DNA of 64,000 bases, taken from positions 4,588,001 through 4,652,000 of the forward strand of contig CM065312.1 of assembly GCA_033032175.1 (NCBI GenBank), given 5' to 3'. The DNA is from Saturnia japonica (taxonomy: Eukaryota; Arthropoda; Insecta; Lepidoptera; Saturniidae). The position numbers and the translations under genes were made by a program. Below the pieces are notes generated by a model. The model saw nothing but the letters and a program-made list of their open reading frames with translations. It did not search any database and had not been told where the DNA came from. Positions 1-11,053 of this stretch are shown one piece after another (the stretch's first letter is position 1; the number at the start of each line of letters is the position of its first letter).

Positions 1-641
1 TGTGATTCTGTACCTGCGAATTTAATAGTACTTTGATTATCACAATATATAACAGTGGGTGAACAAACTCCAAATATCTAAGCCATATTGCTTCTTGAGT
101 AGCAGTCGCAAGTGACATATATTCTGCTTCCATAGTTGACATAGCAACAGTGTTTTGACGTTTAGAACACCCTGAAATTGTTGCACCCTGAAACAGAAAA
201 GTGTATCCAGAGCAAGATCTCCGACTACTAATATCTGAAGCCCAATCAGAATCACAGTAGCCAAATACTCTTTTCTCTTCATTGTTTTGACTAAAAATCA
301 ATTTATAATCCTTAGTTCCTTTTATATAACGTAGCACTCTTTTAAGTGCTAGCCAGTGTTGCTGTTCTGGTTTGTTATTGAAGCAACTCAGTTTATTCAC
401 TATGAAACATATGTCTGGTCTAGTTCCTTGGGATAAATATAGTAAGCTTCCAATTGCCTCTTGATATGGTATGTTCGTTAGTATATTCTTTTTATCTTCT
501 GTACTAATCAATTTAACACTAGGGTCACATGGCAAATGAACTGGATTACAATCACTCATTCTGAATCTTTGCAGAATTCTTTCAATGTAATCAATGCCTG
601 ATACCTGATCAATGCAAATTTCATTTCTTGATAAGTTTTGT
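1..641 (-). pseudogene. pol: Copia RT connection and RNase H, truncated by window edge
   Basis: Minus-strand translation after the frameshift gives the conserved LLYLSQGTRPD block. RNase H blocks follow, FGYCDSDWASD and STMEAEYMSLA, with the DSDW and EAEY acidic residues. The sequence leaves the window on the left before the usual ADILTK end. Confidence 0.8.
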
Positions 642-1439
642 TTAATCCTCCAGCCAACAAAAGTGGTGTACAAAACCAAGTTCTTTCATGTCAAATTTAC
701 ATTTCAATTGTTGTTTAATTTCTATACCTATTTGTTCATTATTATAGAATAATAATAAATCATCGACATAAATAAGTATAAATAGAATGATTCCATCATA
801 AGTTTTGTGGTATATACATGAATCCACAGACGTACTTTTCATTCCAAGTTCCTTTAATACAGATGTAAGTTTCAAATTCCATTGTCGACTCGCCTGCTTC
901 AGTCCATAAATGGATTTATTTAATTTACACACTTCTTCTCCATATTCGTAAGACGGTGGTTGAAGCATATATATTTCTGTGTCAATATCCCCTTGTAGAA
1001 AAGCAGTAACTGCATCCATTTGTTCAATAAATAAATTGTACTTGCAAGCCAATGCTAATAAATATCTGATTGAAGTATGACGAACTACTGGAGCAAATAT
1101 CTCATTATATTCAGTTCCCTTTTTCTGTATGAAACCTTTAATTACCAGTCTTGCTTTATATCGTACAACCTCGCCATTAGCAACAGTTTTTATTTTGTAG
1201 ACCCATTTACAAGGAATAGCTCTCTTATTTTCTGGTAAACTTACTAACGTCCATGTATTATTTTTCAGGAGTGACTCATATTCATTGTTCATAGCATCTT
1301 TCCACTCTTTTGCATTCGGACCAGAAAGAGCTTCTTCTATGGTATCTGGCTCTTTTACCAATAAAGCTATAGCTCGTTTTGAACTGTTTGAACTTTCACA
1401 TAAGTAGGTATTATGTTTATTTCTTGGTCTCAGCGTCAT
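642..1439 (-). pseudogene. pol: Copia reverse transcriptase part
   Basis: A 265-residue open frame with the Copia reverse transcriptase (RVT_2) blocks: WTLVSLPENK, CKWVYKIK, KARLVIKGF. The first catalytic Asp is in EQMDAVTAFLQGD and the catalytic pair is in LIYVDDLLLF. Near 655 the frame shifts. The continuation (thumb, connection and RNase H) is readable in another frame down to the window start. Confidence 0.88.
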
Positions 1440-1478
1440 TTTATGAGATGGTACATCACTAATTTTTTTATCCGGTAT

Positions 1479-2129
1479 TTAGTCATCATCAGCATCATCA
1501 GTGTGGTAACTATCATCAACCTCAAATAATTCTTCTTTCCTTGTATTCTCAGTTTGAGTTTTGTTTTCTAAACTTGAGATCTCAGGTGTGCTTGATAGAG
1601 ACTCGCTACAACTAAGCTCTGTTCGTGACAAGTCTGTTTCAATTTCCTGCATATCTGATAGTGGCACTATTACGCTGTTATTCTTAACTGTGTGCTCAAG
1701 AAAAATAGCATCTCTACTTTTGTATATTTGTCTCTGTTTTTTATCATAAAATCGGTACCCTTTTGTGTACTCACAATAACCAACAAATAACATTTTGACT
1801 GCTTTGGAGCCCCATTTTTGCCTCTTTTCTTTAGGCACATGAATCATGGCATGGCAACCAAAAATCCTCATATTCTTAATATTCGGCTTCTTACCTGACC
1901 ACATTTCATATGGCGTCTTGTAGTCCAAAGCTCTGGTTGGTGACCGGTTAATAATGTAAGCAGCTGTAGATACTGCTTCAGCCCAATAAACTTTTTCCAA
2001 CCTAGAATTCAGAATCAAACATTTAGCTCTTTCTACAAGTGTGCGATTCATTCTTTCGGCTAACCCATTCTGCTCTGGGGTGTACGGAGTGGTGGTTTGA
2101 TGTTGTATGCCAAATTTCTCTAAAAACAA
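1479..2129 (-). pseudogene. pol: Copia integrase C-terminal part
   Basis: A 216-residue open frame that continues the integrase core. The third acidic residue is in PEQNGLAERMNRTLVE, followed by the typical TPYEMWSGKKP and the region beginning RIFGCHAMIHVPKEKRQKW. The acidic, serine-rich C-terminal linker before reverse transcriptase is also present. It is separated from the preceding piece by a stop codon at 2136 and ends in a stop at 1479. Confidence 0.85.
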
Positions 2130-2135
2130 TGTAAA

Positions 2136-2972
2136 TTATTTATTTATATATTCTTTACCGTTGTCTGATCGTAATACTTTGATTCTTTTATTAGTCTCAT
2201 TTTCTACTAAGTTTTTAAATTCCTTAAACTTCTCTAAAGTATCTGATTTATTCTTCATAAAATAGACATACACTTTTTTACTGAAATCATGTATAAATGT
2301 GACGTAGTATTTGGCACCACCTATAGAACAAGTTTCCATCGGGCCACATAAATCCGTATGTATCAATTGGAGAGGTTCACAAGCCCTAGTTCCAATATTT
2401 TTGAACGGTAGTCTATTCATTTTACCTTCGATACAGGTTGTGCAAATCTGGTTACCTTTTTTGGATAAATCTACCCCTTCTGCACTGTCCACTATTTTCT
2501 GTAAGTCTGTGAAGTTAAGATGAGCCATCCTAAGATGCCATAAATTTATATCATGTTCATCTACTGTTGACAGCAATGCTTGTGTATCAGAAAAATCTTT
2601 TAATGCATACATACTATTATATTGCAAAGCTTTCAAAATCAATTTATTATCTTGGTAAATTTTACAGCAATCTTTGTCAAATATAACCTCACAACCATTT
2701 TTTGTCATCTGGCTTACAGAAAGTAAATTTGTTGACAAAGAAGGTACATACAGCACATTTCTGACCTGAATCATCTGAGGTCTGCCTTCGGAGTCTCTTA
2801 TTTGCAAATTCACACTACCATGACCTTCCACTACCACAGTCTTGTTATCTGCCACCTTTATGCTATTTATTGTTGACGGAGAAACATTGTACATCCACTT
2901 TCTCCCTCTACACATATGCAGTGATGCTCCGGAGTCAATATACCATTTATTTTTGTTCTATGTTTCTGAAAC
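2136..2972 (-). pseudogene. pol: Copia protease/GAG-pre-integrase/integrase part
   Basis: The aspartic-protease active site DSGAS is readable on the minus strand just above 2915, but stops separate it from gag. The 259-residue open frame below it carries the GAG-pre-integrase zinc region (WHLRMAHLNF, then CTTCIEGK). It also has the first two integrase acidic residues, in HTDLCGPM and RSDNGKEY. It ends at a stop at 2136. The rest of the integrase continues in the next open frame. Confidence 0.85.
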
Positions 2973-3728
2973 TTAGAAAGCAGCATAATATCCATTTGTT
3001 TTTGTGTTATTATCTGAATCAATTTTCTTTTTATTCTGAAAATAGCAGTTTTTACTGAAATGACCGTATTTATTACAACTGTAACATCGTGGGCCTTTCT
3101 GTTGGTGTTTATCGAGTGAACCTTTATGAGACTTTGACATATTTTGAGTTTTATTATATTTCACATAGTAGGCTGAAGAATCTGTCCCTTTGACTTCCTG
3201 TAGCAGCTTTGTTTTAACAAAAACAGCAGTAACTGACACACCTGAGCTCTCAATAGCCATGATCATCGGTTTGTAGACATCAGGGAGGCCAGCGAGCAGC
3301 AAAGTACCAAGCCACTCGTCTCCTACTACAAAATGTATATTTCTAAGCTTATGAGCTGTTGTCATCATTTTGTTAATATAATCTTCAACACTAGAGCTGT
3401 TATCCAAAGTGGTTGAAATCAGATCTCGTAATAAACCTACTTTTCTACTGAGCCCGGAGTCATCAAATACTTTTTCTAATTTTGACCATACCTGTTTCGC
3501 TGTAGTCGCCTCATGCACATGGACGTAGTTAATCGGATCAATTAAAAGTATTATTTTTGACCTTGCCTTTATATCCTTTTTACTGTCTTGTACATAGTCT
3601 GCACTCAGTTCAATTGTTTCCCATAAGTCCTCATGTTCCAAATAATTTTTCACGGCAAATTTCCATGTAGGATAGTTTTCCCTGCCAATCAGTTTTTCAA
3701 TAGTTCCCATTGATATTTGTGAAACCAT
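2973..3728 (-). pseudogene. gag: Copia gag fragment with zinc knuckle
   Basis: A 251-residue Gag open frame with the UBN2/Copia-gag fold signature (KLIGREN near residue 12, then YLEHEDLW). Near the C-terminus is a CCHC zinc knuckle, CYSCNKYGHFSKNC, with the expected CX2CX4HX4C spacing. Gag packages the element RNA in cytoplasmic virus-like particles. The start at 3726-3728 is the first ATG and lies upstream of the conserved motif. In a working Copia element gag continues into protease, but here stop codons follow directly after residue 251, so the product would be Gag only. Confidence 0.85.
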
Positions 3729-3861
3729 GATTTATTTTATGTGATCTGAAATGGCTGAAAGAAAAAATACAACACGGCGGATTGAAAGTATAATTATATA
3801 CCACCGAATCGCGAAACTTTTTCGGTAGAAAACTGATTTTATTATTTGGAAATCAATAATA

Positions 3862-3871
3862 GCCCATAACC
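3862..3871 (-). other. Candidate internal tRNA-iMet primer binding site
   Basis: The minus strand reads GGTTATGGGC about 135 nt upstream of the gag start. These 10 nt are complementary to the anticodon-loop region of eukaryotic initiator tRNA-Met, the site used by Drosophila copia. No LTR terminus ending in CA lies immediately next to it, so this is tentative. Confidence 0.4.
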
Positions 3872-4814
3872 TCTTAATAATTATTGAAAGAACTTAGATT
3901 ATTTAGGATTAAACAGTTAAATAAAACATCGGTTGTACAAGACATTGACAGAGAATAATATTTTTTTTTTTTTTTAAACAGACATTAACAAGTTTGCATA
4001 GTATCTATGGTTGAGCTTATTTTAACATACACAAATCACTTCTTCAAATATAGGCTTGATGTACTTACAGTTGTTCCTTCTATGGTCCACTTTTATATTT
4101 CTTCTTTTATATCTTTTGTTGTTTCCACTTCGCTTTCGAAAATAGAACTGTTTCCAGGAACTAACTAATTAATCTTCTTCTCACAAACTTTGGGGTGCGT
4201 GGGGGAGACCGTATCAGGGCTTAGCCCTCTGACGGTGGTTTCAATTTCCGTTCACATCAAAAGACGCGTCTTGTTTTGACCCTCTGTTAGCGGTGCCATT
4301 TAGGTATTATATACCTCGGCGTGCTCCTCTAAGTAGTGCGAGCTGTCTGGGTATGTAGGCCGAGGTTATAGTTAGATTAGTCGGGTTATGCTGCTACTGC
4401 TGCTGCTGTGTCCGGAAGGAAATACGTCTCGCTTATATAGTCAAATAAGACGATCAGAAAATATCTAGAAGGTACTTGAACTCGTAAACAAGTTGTAAAC
4501 AACAAGAGGCATCGTTTTTAAAAAAAGGAAGCATTATATTTTTGATAATTGTTTGTTTACGCAATGCAAGCGATAAAGTATTTATATTTTTGATTAAAAA
4601 TAATGCTTTCTCGAATCTATGACAACATACTCGATGTTTCGAGTACATCCTACACGATTCCAGAGATTTCGAGATAATGATCTTTTTTCTGTCGTTTTAT
4701 AAAAGCAAAAGAAACATAGGTATAAAAATAAAAATACATACATATTTTATTTAATAATTAATTGTAAAAAAATTATTAAGATAAACTATTTCTATCTATC
4801 TATCTATCTTATCT
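3872..4814. other. No gene recognised; possible 5' LTR zone of the Copia element
   Basis: A+T-rich sequence with a run of T at about 3961-3975, a G+C-richer patch at 4190-4420, a CTG-rich stretch near 4390, and a TATC microsatellite at about 4793-4810. If the Copia element at the left edge has a 5' LTR it must lie here, but without its partner LTR the limits cannot be set. Confidence 0.4.
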
Positions 4815-5158
4815 TATAAATAAAAATCGTGTGCGTGTCTGTTAGTGGACTAGCATGACGAAACTCCTATTGGAGGATGTACTGCCCGACCCGAAAACCA
4901 GGAGAAATTGACCTGGCGCCAAAAAATTAGGAGAGCCGACCCCATCTAAAGTGGGATAGAGACAGGAAGAAGAAGAAGAAGAGTCTGTTAGTGATTCTAA
5001 TACTTCTGAACGACTTTACCGATTGTGTATATATTTACAATTTTACATATTAGTTAAATCGAGATGATGGTATATAGATATGTTAGAATCCGATAGGTGG
5101 CACTGTGGTCGAGCCATTAACTACCGGAAAAGGCAAATCAGCGTCTGCCGGACCAGCT
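4815..5158 (+). repeat. Helitron-like dispersed repeat, interrupted
   Basis: Ends in GACCAGCTAG followed by T, the CTRR|T end expected of a Helitron. The inner sequence from about 5092 (ATCCGATAGGTGG, then GCCATTAACTACCG) recurs at about 59410-59460. The inner sequence CTTCTGAACGACTT recurs at about 58035. It is interrupted by a LINE fragment at 4848-4982. The 5' limit is approximate. Confidence 0.5.
4848..4982 (+). mobile_element. LINE 3'-end fragment with GAA tail and 11-bp TSD
   Basis: 135 bp ending in a GAA microsatellite, with the GCCGACCCC...AAGTGGGAT type of tail common at the 3' ends of lepidopteran RTE-like LINEs (family recalled, not searched). It is bounded by an exact 11-bp duplication, GTCTGTTAGTG, at 4837-4847 and 4983-4993. 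That marks target-primed reverse transcription with strong 5' truncation. Confidence 0.65.
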
Positions 5159-5541
5159 AGTTAGAATATAAAATCTACCAAAGATTCACATTTTAATATT
5201 CGATCCGTCTGCCGCCTCTGTAACTATTTTTATCATCGTGGAACGTTTGAATACAATGAAATTGTTCGGGAATCACGTGTCTCTGTTTTTTCGGTTGACG
5301 CAACCCGCACCCGTCTCGTCGTTTACACAATTAGCGTCAATCTGCAAGTTTAAAAACATTAAGCAGATTTGTTGGGTACGGCCGATTTCATTGTTACTTC
5401 GGATTGGATACAACTCACCCGAGGGATTGAAATTCGAAATATTTATTAAATAAACACTTTTTTTATAATCAACGATAAATTTTATATGGAAACAAAGATG
5501 GATATAAATATACATATTTTGTTTTCGATACATAAACTTTT

Positions 5542-5726
5542 CTAAGTAATTGCTTGGTGTGGTATTGTATTGATATAAATGGGACCTACCAAATGAATAG
5601 GGGAGGTGTATTTCTGAGGATATTGCTGGATGGTAGGACACGGGAATTGAATCTGATTGGATTGCGAATTTGCAACCACCGTAGGTACACCACATGTAAC
5701 ATCCGCCAGTAGCGCGGTGATATTTT
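5542..5726 (-). CDS. Possible terminal coding exon of an unidentified gene
   Basis: On the minus strand a strong 3' splice site (a T-rich tract ending TTCTTTCAG, cut after 5727) is followed by 61 open codons. These end in ACT TAG at 5542-5544. The peptide is proline-, glutamine- and isoleucine-rich (QFPCPTIQQYPQKYTSP, then HLVGPIYINTIPHQ) and does not look like transposon sequence. An AATAAA on the minus strand lies about 100 nt downstream (about 5440). I do not recognise the protein. Another frame across the same stretch is open for longer, so the reading frame itself is uncertain. Confidence 0.3.
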
Positions 5727-5793
5727 CTGAAAGAAAAAAAAACCTGTTTATTCTTATCAAAGGGCATCTGCTCAAACGGTAATATCTTCATGG

Positions 5794-6261
5794 TCTTATA
5801 TACAATTAATAAAATTGAAGTGTCTGTTTGTAATATCAAAATAACAGGTTTTTACTAAATGCATATGAGTATAAAGGACAACTATAACAAAAAAACAATT
5901 TTTTTAATTTTTGTCTGTGGTTTGTTCCGGGTAATCTTCTAAACGGTTGGACCGATTTTAACGGGACATTCATTGGTAGATAGCTGAATTTGTAGGAAGT
6001 AACTTAGGCTACTTAAAAAAAATTATGCCATGGTGAATCAATTCGGGCGCTTAAATGGCTTAAGTTGAGATATAGCAAATTCATGTACTAACCAATTCTA
6101 GACATTAAAAAATCCTACAAAAAAGTCAGCGAGAGTATGCGTCTATCTTCTAAGGAACATCCACAATGAGCATTTCCGTCTTTAAAATAGCCGGGAGCGG
6201 GGGAGCAAGAGTCGCGCGAGCATTCTGTAGTCCACGTGAGCAAAGCCGCGGGCACAGCTAG
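5794..6261 (+). mobile_element. Non-autonomous Helitron-like element (copy 1)
   Basis: Starts near TCTTATATACAATTAATAAAATTGAAG and ends GCCGCGGGCACAGCTAG followed by T. The inner sequence (GTTCCGGGTAATC, GGACCGATTTTAACGGGAC) is shared with the copies at 6600, 9230 and 11634. The 3' end fits the Helitron CTRR|T rule, with a G+C-rich palindrome (GCCGCGGGC) just before it. No protein is encoded. Confidence 0.6.
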
Positions 6262-6374
6262 TATATAAATACAAATGTATTGCTGAGACAATTAACAAAA
6301 TACATTGTTTACTGGAGATAATTATTATATTATAAATGTAAACAAATGAATACAACATTGTATTAATAATAAAA

Positions 6375-6401
6375 TGTTAATAATAATAATAATAATAATA
6401 G
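6375..6401 (+). repeat. (AAT)n microsatellite
   Basis: A run of AAT/TAA trinucleotides, about eight units, between two Helitron-like copies. Confidence 0.8.
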
Positions 6402-6599
6402 ATATAGGTATCTCGTAAAACGAACACGCCACCTTTAATATACAAACATGAGATTATTTTGGTTAAAATTATACTGATGTTTTCTTGGTGTTTGAATAAA
6501 TTATAATGTTGTTAATACGATAATTATATGTGAGGTTACAACGTATATAAAATATTGCATATTACCTATTATATGTTATATGTATCTATTTACATTATA

Positions 6600-6890
6600 T
6601 CTATACAATTAATAAAATTGAAATGTCCGTTTGTAATGTCAAAATAACAGCTTTTTACTAAATGCATATGAAAGTATATACGGTACAAAAAAACAATTAT
6701 TAAAATTTATGTCTGTCTGTTTGTTCCGGGTAATCTCCGAAACTATTTTCATTTAATTAAGGATTCCGCACTAAAAAAAAAGGAACTTTACCTTTAAAAT
6801 AACCGGACGGCGGTCGACCTCCGTGGGTGGAAGGGTACCACAACGCCGACATTCTGTAGTCCACGCGAGCGGAGCCGCGGGCACAGCTGA
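6600..6890 (+). mobile_element. Non-autonomous Helitron-like element (copy 2, internally deleted)
   Basis: Begins TCTATACAATTAATAAAATTG after an A and ends GCACAGCTGA before a T. Both ends fit the Helitron A|TC...CTRR|T pattern. It shares its first 60 nt or so and its last 40 nt or so with copy 1 but lacks much of the middle. Confidence 0.6.
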
Positions 6891-6930
6891 TCATGTAAAC
6901 TTTTATATAAACATTCCGTCACCTAAAGTT

Positions 6931-7011
6931 CCAGATTATTGTAAGATTCGAACCTAGGTTTTCCGGCGCGGTAAATAGTACGTGCTATCACTTAGATAAC
7001 ATAGCATCTAG
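6931..7011 (-). repeat. tRNA-like sequence, probable SINE head or tRNA pseudogene
   Basis: The minus strand carries a B-box-like GGTTCGAATC. About 45 nt upstream is a D-arm-like GTTATCTAAGTGATAGC that can form a 4-bp stem. The ends CTAGAT and ATCTGG can pair as an acceptor stem with one G-U. The anticodon stem pairs poorly, so it is not a functional tRNA. A tRNA-derived SINE or a decayed tRNA copy fits best. Confidence 0.4.
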
Positions 7012-7430
7012 ATTTCGTTACTGCGAAAAATAATCTGACAGAAATAAAGAAAAAATAAACATTAATTTTGATTTCATTTACGTAAACAAAATTATTTGAC
7101 AATATGCGTTGGTTTTGTATCGTTGAAAATTTCTCTTTAAGTAATTTTATAAATAAGTTACATTTTGTAAAGGTAGAGGATTATGAACTTAGAAATATTG
7201 GGATTACAAGATTATTAAATTTTACTTATCTTGTTTTTAGCATTGTCTTGTACACAACTTTTAATCTAATCTTATTGTTATCGGGCAAAATCGTTTAAGT
7301 ATTTTCTTTTGTGTGTATTGTGAACACAAAAAATGTCTATTACTTTGATTATCCGTGAGATTATTTCTTATGTTATTTTTTTTATTATAAACAATGTAGT
7401 TAATTATTATATCATACCATTTTGTGATTA

Positions 7431-8278
7431 AGTACCACGGTTGTTGCGGATGCAGATGCGGATTTCAGGATTTTTTAAACATATTTAAATTTTATGTACC
7501 TACATAAATAAATGAAAATTGATTTAATTTTAATGTTTAATTAATCATATTTTGAGAACAAAACTAATACAGTTTTTAGTCTAACTTATTAGAATTTTGT
7601 GTTTAGAATTTTATAATAAAAAACTTTGTTATTAATTAAACTTAAAAATGGGTGAATTATATTGAATAAATAGTAATATTGCAGCCTTCTCAGTCTCTGT
7701 CCTGTTACTAAGTGTATTCGCTGGGAACACTAGATGGTGGAAGTGATAAATATCTGCGTGCGAATCTGGAGAAAGTTTTAAGTCCCACATAATTAACTAT
7801 CCATCAATTAAGTGAATTTTCATTCAAATCGCCTAATGTAAAATAAACCCAAATACTATTTTTTCTTGGTGGCGACCTTTAAATTCACCTTTTCACTAAA
7901 TATTTACATCGAAATATTAATCAACCACGCAAACAACTTGGTTAAACCTAGTAAACAATCACTTTGATTGATTCACAATGCAAATCACGTCGATTGCTAA
8001 AACGAAACTAATAAAACCTATAGGATCTTGTCACCAAAGTGTGCCTTCCTATTGGTCAATTAGCGATCACGTGCGAGGCACGCGGCACGTTGGCCCCAAA
8101 CACTTTTTTTACATGTGCTTACTTACTTGCTTGCGCCTTACACTTGTAAATTCGCTTCCTTAAAAGCTCCGCATCGATTGATGCGAATGCGAATGCCGAT
8201 GCAGATGTCTAAATTAATCCAAATGTTCCGCATTTGCGGATGCGGATGCGAATATCCGCAACACCCATAATAGGTACT
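7431..8278. mobile_element. MITE candidate with TTGCGGAT-type inverted ends
   Basis: The left end reads AGTACC...GGTTGTTGCGGATGC. The reverse complement of the right end reads AGTACCTATTATGGGTGTTGCGGAT. Next to both ends are GCGGATGC repeats. The roughly 850-bp interior has no coding signal. A short DNA transposon without coding capacity is the simplest reading. The superfamily is not clear. Confidence 0.45.
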
Positions 8279-9229
8279 CAAGTCGGTAGAATAGTTATTG
8301 GTTTCGGCGTTGCTCGACAGCTCAAACCAATATTTAATCTATGGTCAAGTCATTATACATATAAGTATAACTTTTAATTCTTTCAATATAGTATCTTATT
8401 ATACTGTTGTTTTTATTCACACGGAGTGGATTGACACTCACTAATGTCAAATTTGCAAATAATGTTGTCACATTTATTTTTGTAGTGTTGTGCTACCGTT
8501 TATTTTACGGTACAATTATTTGAAACTTACGATTCTAAAGACTGAGTTGTGGATTTTTATTTATTTGACAAATCGAAATTAACTAATTTTTTTGATAATC
8601 AACATACACGATCATTTATTAGTGACACTATCGAATAATGTACTAATACAGTTATTTTTTATTCAAAATCAAAGGGTTCGATTTCTAAATAGTAGTACTA
8701 TTTATTTAAAAAATCCAATAACGCAATTTTTAGTTTTCATTAAATTCGGACTCGAGACTCCTTGGAATATTTTTCGCTCTTCCTTAGAGTTTTCGGATTT
8801 GGTCATTCAACCTTCTTCGTCTGTTTATGGTGTAACGTACAAGGAGCGACGCTATCACGTTTGGATCGTGGAATAGTAACGCTGTCCGATATTGAAGACC
8901 TCAGATAATAAGTAAACTACAAATAATCATTGATAACAGATCAACAAAAATCATTTTAGAACGTATATTTCCAATACAAAAATAAACTTATAAGTAGTTT
9001 AAAATGTTTTCGTTGAAAAGAGAAAAATGATTAAAAAAGCTTTTTCTAAGAAGCGTATTTGTTTTTATCGCTATAGGTTTAGCTTTATGGCCACAATCTT
9101 CACCTCCTCACCTCAATCAGATGTGGTCCGAGATGGTAATACTCTAAGCCTAGTGGAAGACTCGCTCTTAAGTGCAGCTGCTGGAACACACTACTCTATA
9201 GGTACCTACTACTTAATATTAGCATAGAT
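8279..9229. other. No gene recognised
   Basis: A+T-rich spacer. The open frames at 8592-8876 and 9027-9227 have no recognisable domain. The second includes a serine-rich stretch that could end at a GT donor near 9200, but nothing else supports an exon. Confidence 0.5.
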
Positions 9230-9546
9230 AACTGTACCCGCGGCTTCGCTCACGTGGGTCACAGAATGCTATCTCAATCGGGCACATGCGTGAATCTTGC
9301 TCCCCCGTCGCTCCTGGTTATTTTAAAGACAAAACTGCTTATTGTGGGTGTTACTTAGAAGATAGACATATTTTTATTGCGCGGAACCCTAATTCTTTTC
9401 TAAAATCATAGTATGACAAGACAGACAGACGGATTAAAAAAAAGGGTTTTATGTTATAAGTGTCGTATATAATTTCATATGCATTAAGTAAAAAACTGTA
9501 ATTTTGACATTATAAACAGACACTTCAATTTTATTAATTGTGTAGA
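9230..9546 (-). mobile_element. Non-autonomous Helitron-like element (copy 3)
   Basis: Reverse-oriented member of the same family. The minus strand starts TCTACACAATTAATAAAATTG after an A and ends near CGAAGCCGCGGGTACAG. Its CTAG terminus has been lost. It directly abuts a LINE remnant at 9547, so the first residues of the open frame starting at 9538 are Helitron sequence. Confidence 0.55.
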
Positions 9547-10150
9547 TGTATAGAAGATCTCTTAAATAAATTTGATCGTCTACTCAATAACTGTATCCGT
9601 TTCATCTTCCGTCTTCGGAAGTTTGATCATGTTTCTGAATACCGAGCCAGGTTGAAATGGCTACCTATTCGGCAGCGTAGGAATATAAGAATACTTTGTC
9701 TTCTTTTCTCCGTACTTAATAATCCCAAATCCCCTAAATATTTAAAAACACTATTTCAATCTCTCGCGGATACGCATAATATACAGCTAAGGTCTTATGA
9801 TTCTTTAATTCTCAGTATACCAAGTCATCATACTAATTTCCGCGACCAATCCTTCGCCGTTACAGCAGCACGACTGTGGAATTCGCTTCCTATCAATATC
9901 CAACTGGCCAACTCTCGAAATTCCTTCAAGTATTCGCTACGTAGGTTTTACTTGGAGCAATTGAATACTTCTTAATAATATATAATCTTAATAATCGTTA
10001 TAAACTTTTTTTTTTACTTAACATTATGCACACCTTGCATATACCTTTCCCTTGCTCCCTTGGAAGACTGGCAGAGAATGCTTTTTAGCATTAAGTCCTC
10101 CATTTGTACTTTTTTTTTTTTGTGCAATAAAGAATATATAATAATATAGA
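9547..10150 (+). pseudogene. LINE (Jockey/CR1-type) C-terminal remnant and 3' UTR
   Basis: About 140 residues of the region C-terminal to reverse transcriptase in arthropod Jockey/CR1-like LINEs. Readable blocks are NNCIRFIFRLRKFDHVSEYR, LKWLPIRQRRN, and AARLWNSLPINIQ. The frame ends at a stop at 9973-9975. The 3' UTR continues to TTTTGTGCAATAAAGAATATA, which includes an AATAAA, near 10140. All upstream parts (endonuclease and RT core) are missing, so this is a 5'-truncated dead copy. Confidence 0.75.
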
Positions 10151-11053
10151 TAACGCGAACGAAGACACGGGAAGTTTCTTGTTTGAAATAAAAATAAACC
10201 TTGTATTAAATCAGAATAAGCTTTGATGAGAATGACGAAAAATAAGAAAGCAAATATAGGCAGGTACCGATCTGTACCGATTTTCACAATTTCATTATAA
10301 GCCAGCGTTATATTGAAATATACTGAGGCGGACACCTGTCAACGTCACTCCCAAAGACGTCATCCGCTCACAAACATTTGTTACACGAAAATGATATTCA
10401 TTAATTTTCATTTATACAATATTTTTGTTTGAGGTGTAACTGTCAGAAGATAATATTTCTGTACGAATCGCAGTTAATGAAAACAGTCAACATTCTAGTA
10501 CATGATACGTTTCTGTTCACGATTAAATCACTAAAGGGTTCATGGAGAAAAGATAACTAAAATATTACTACGATCCATTGGATTATTATGTACTACGTAC
10601 CAGAGACGACCCATGGGGCTAACAGGCCTGGATGACCTTAAGCAATCCATAAAATATTTGAAGCAACGTCGCCTAGCGTTTAAACTACGTACTATTTACA
10701 ACCGACCCTAAAACCGTCATAGAATGAATGTTGATCCGCAAAAACGTAATACTATGCCTAACATCAACATGTCTCAACGAAACTCTCTAGAATTAAATTT
10801 TACTGAATAACAACTGTCGAAATTAATTTATTGAAACATGTGATTATGATTTGAGCGATTATAAGTAATAGGATTTTTTTCCATAATTTTTTTTTATTCA
10901 TTTTTTTTCTTTATATTATAAAATATATAAATAGGTAAGTACATTACGATGTATCAGGGCATAAAATGATGTATGTGTATACATTTAGATATGTGTATTA
11001 TAATTATAACACTAGTCAATAGTGCTTTTGATATTTGAGTAGTCTAAGAAAAA
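10151..11053. other. No gene recognised
   Basis: A+T-rich spacer. The minus open frame at 10024-10335 overlaps the LINE 3' UTR and shows no domain. Confidence 0.5.

Larger units (their letters stand above)
1..3728 (-). mobile_element. Copia-type LTR retrotransposon, broken, cut by the window edge
   Basis: Read on the minus strand, this is a Ty1/Copia polyprotein in the usual order: gag, protease, integrase, reverse transcriptase, RNase H. The 3' end and 3' LTR lie left of the window. The frame is broken by stops between gag and protease (about 2916-2972), a stop at 2136 inside the integrase, a stop near 1479 and a frameshift near 650 in the reverse transcriptase, so the copy is dead. Its gag and pol resemble the element at 49.6-54.0 kb (shared gag motif KLIGREN, and integrase GLAERMNRTL in both), so the two are related families. 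No LTR could be paired inside the window. Confidence 0.93.
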
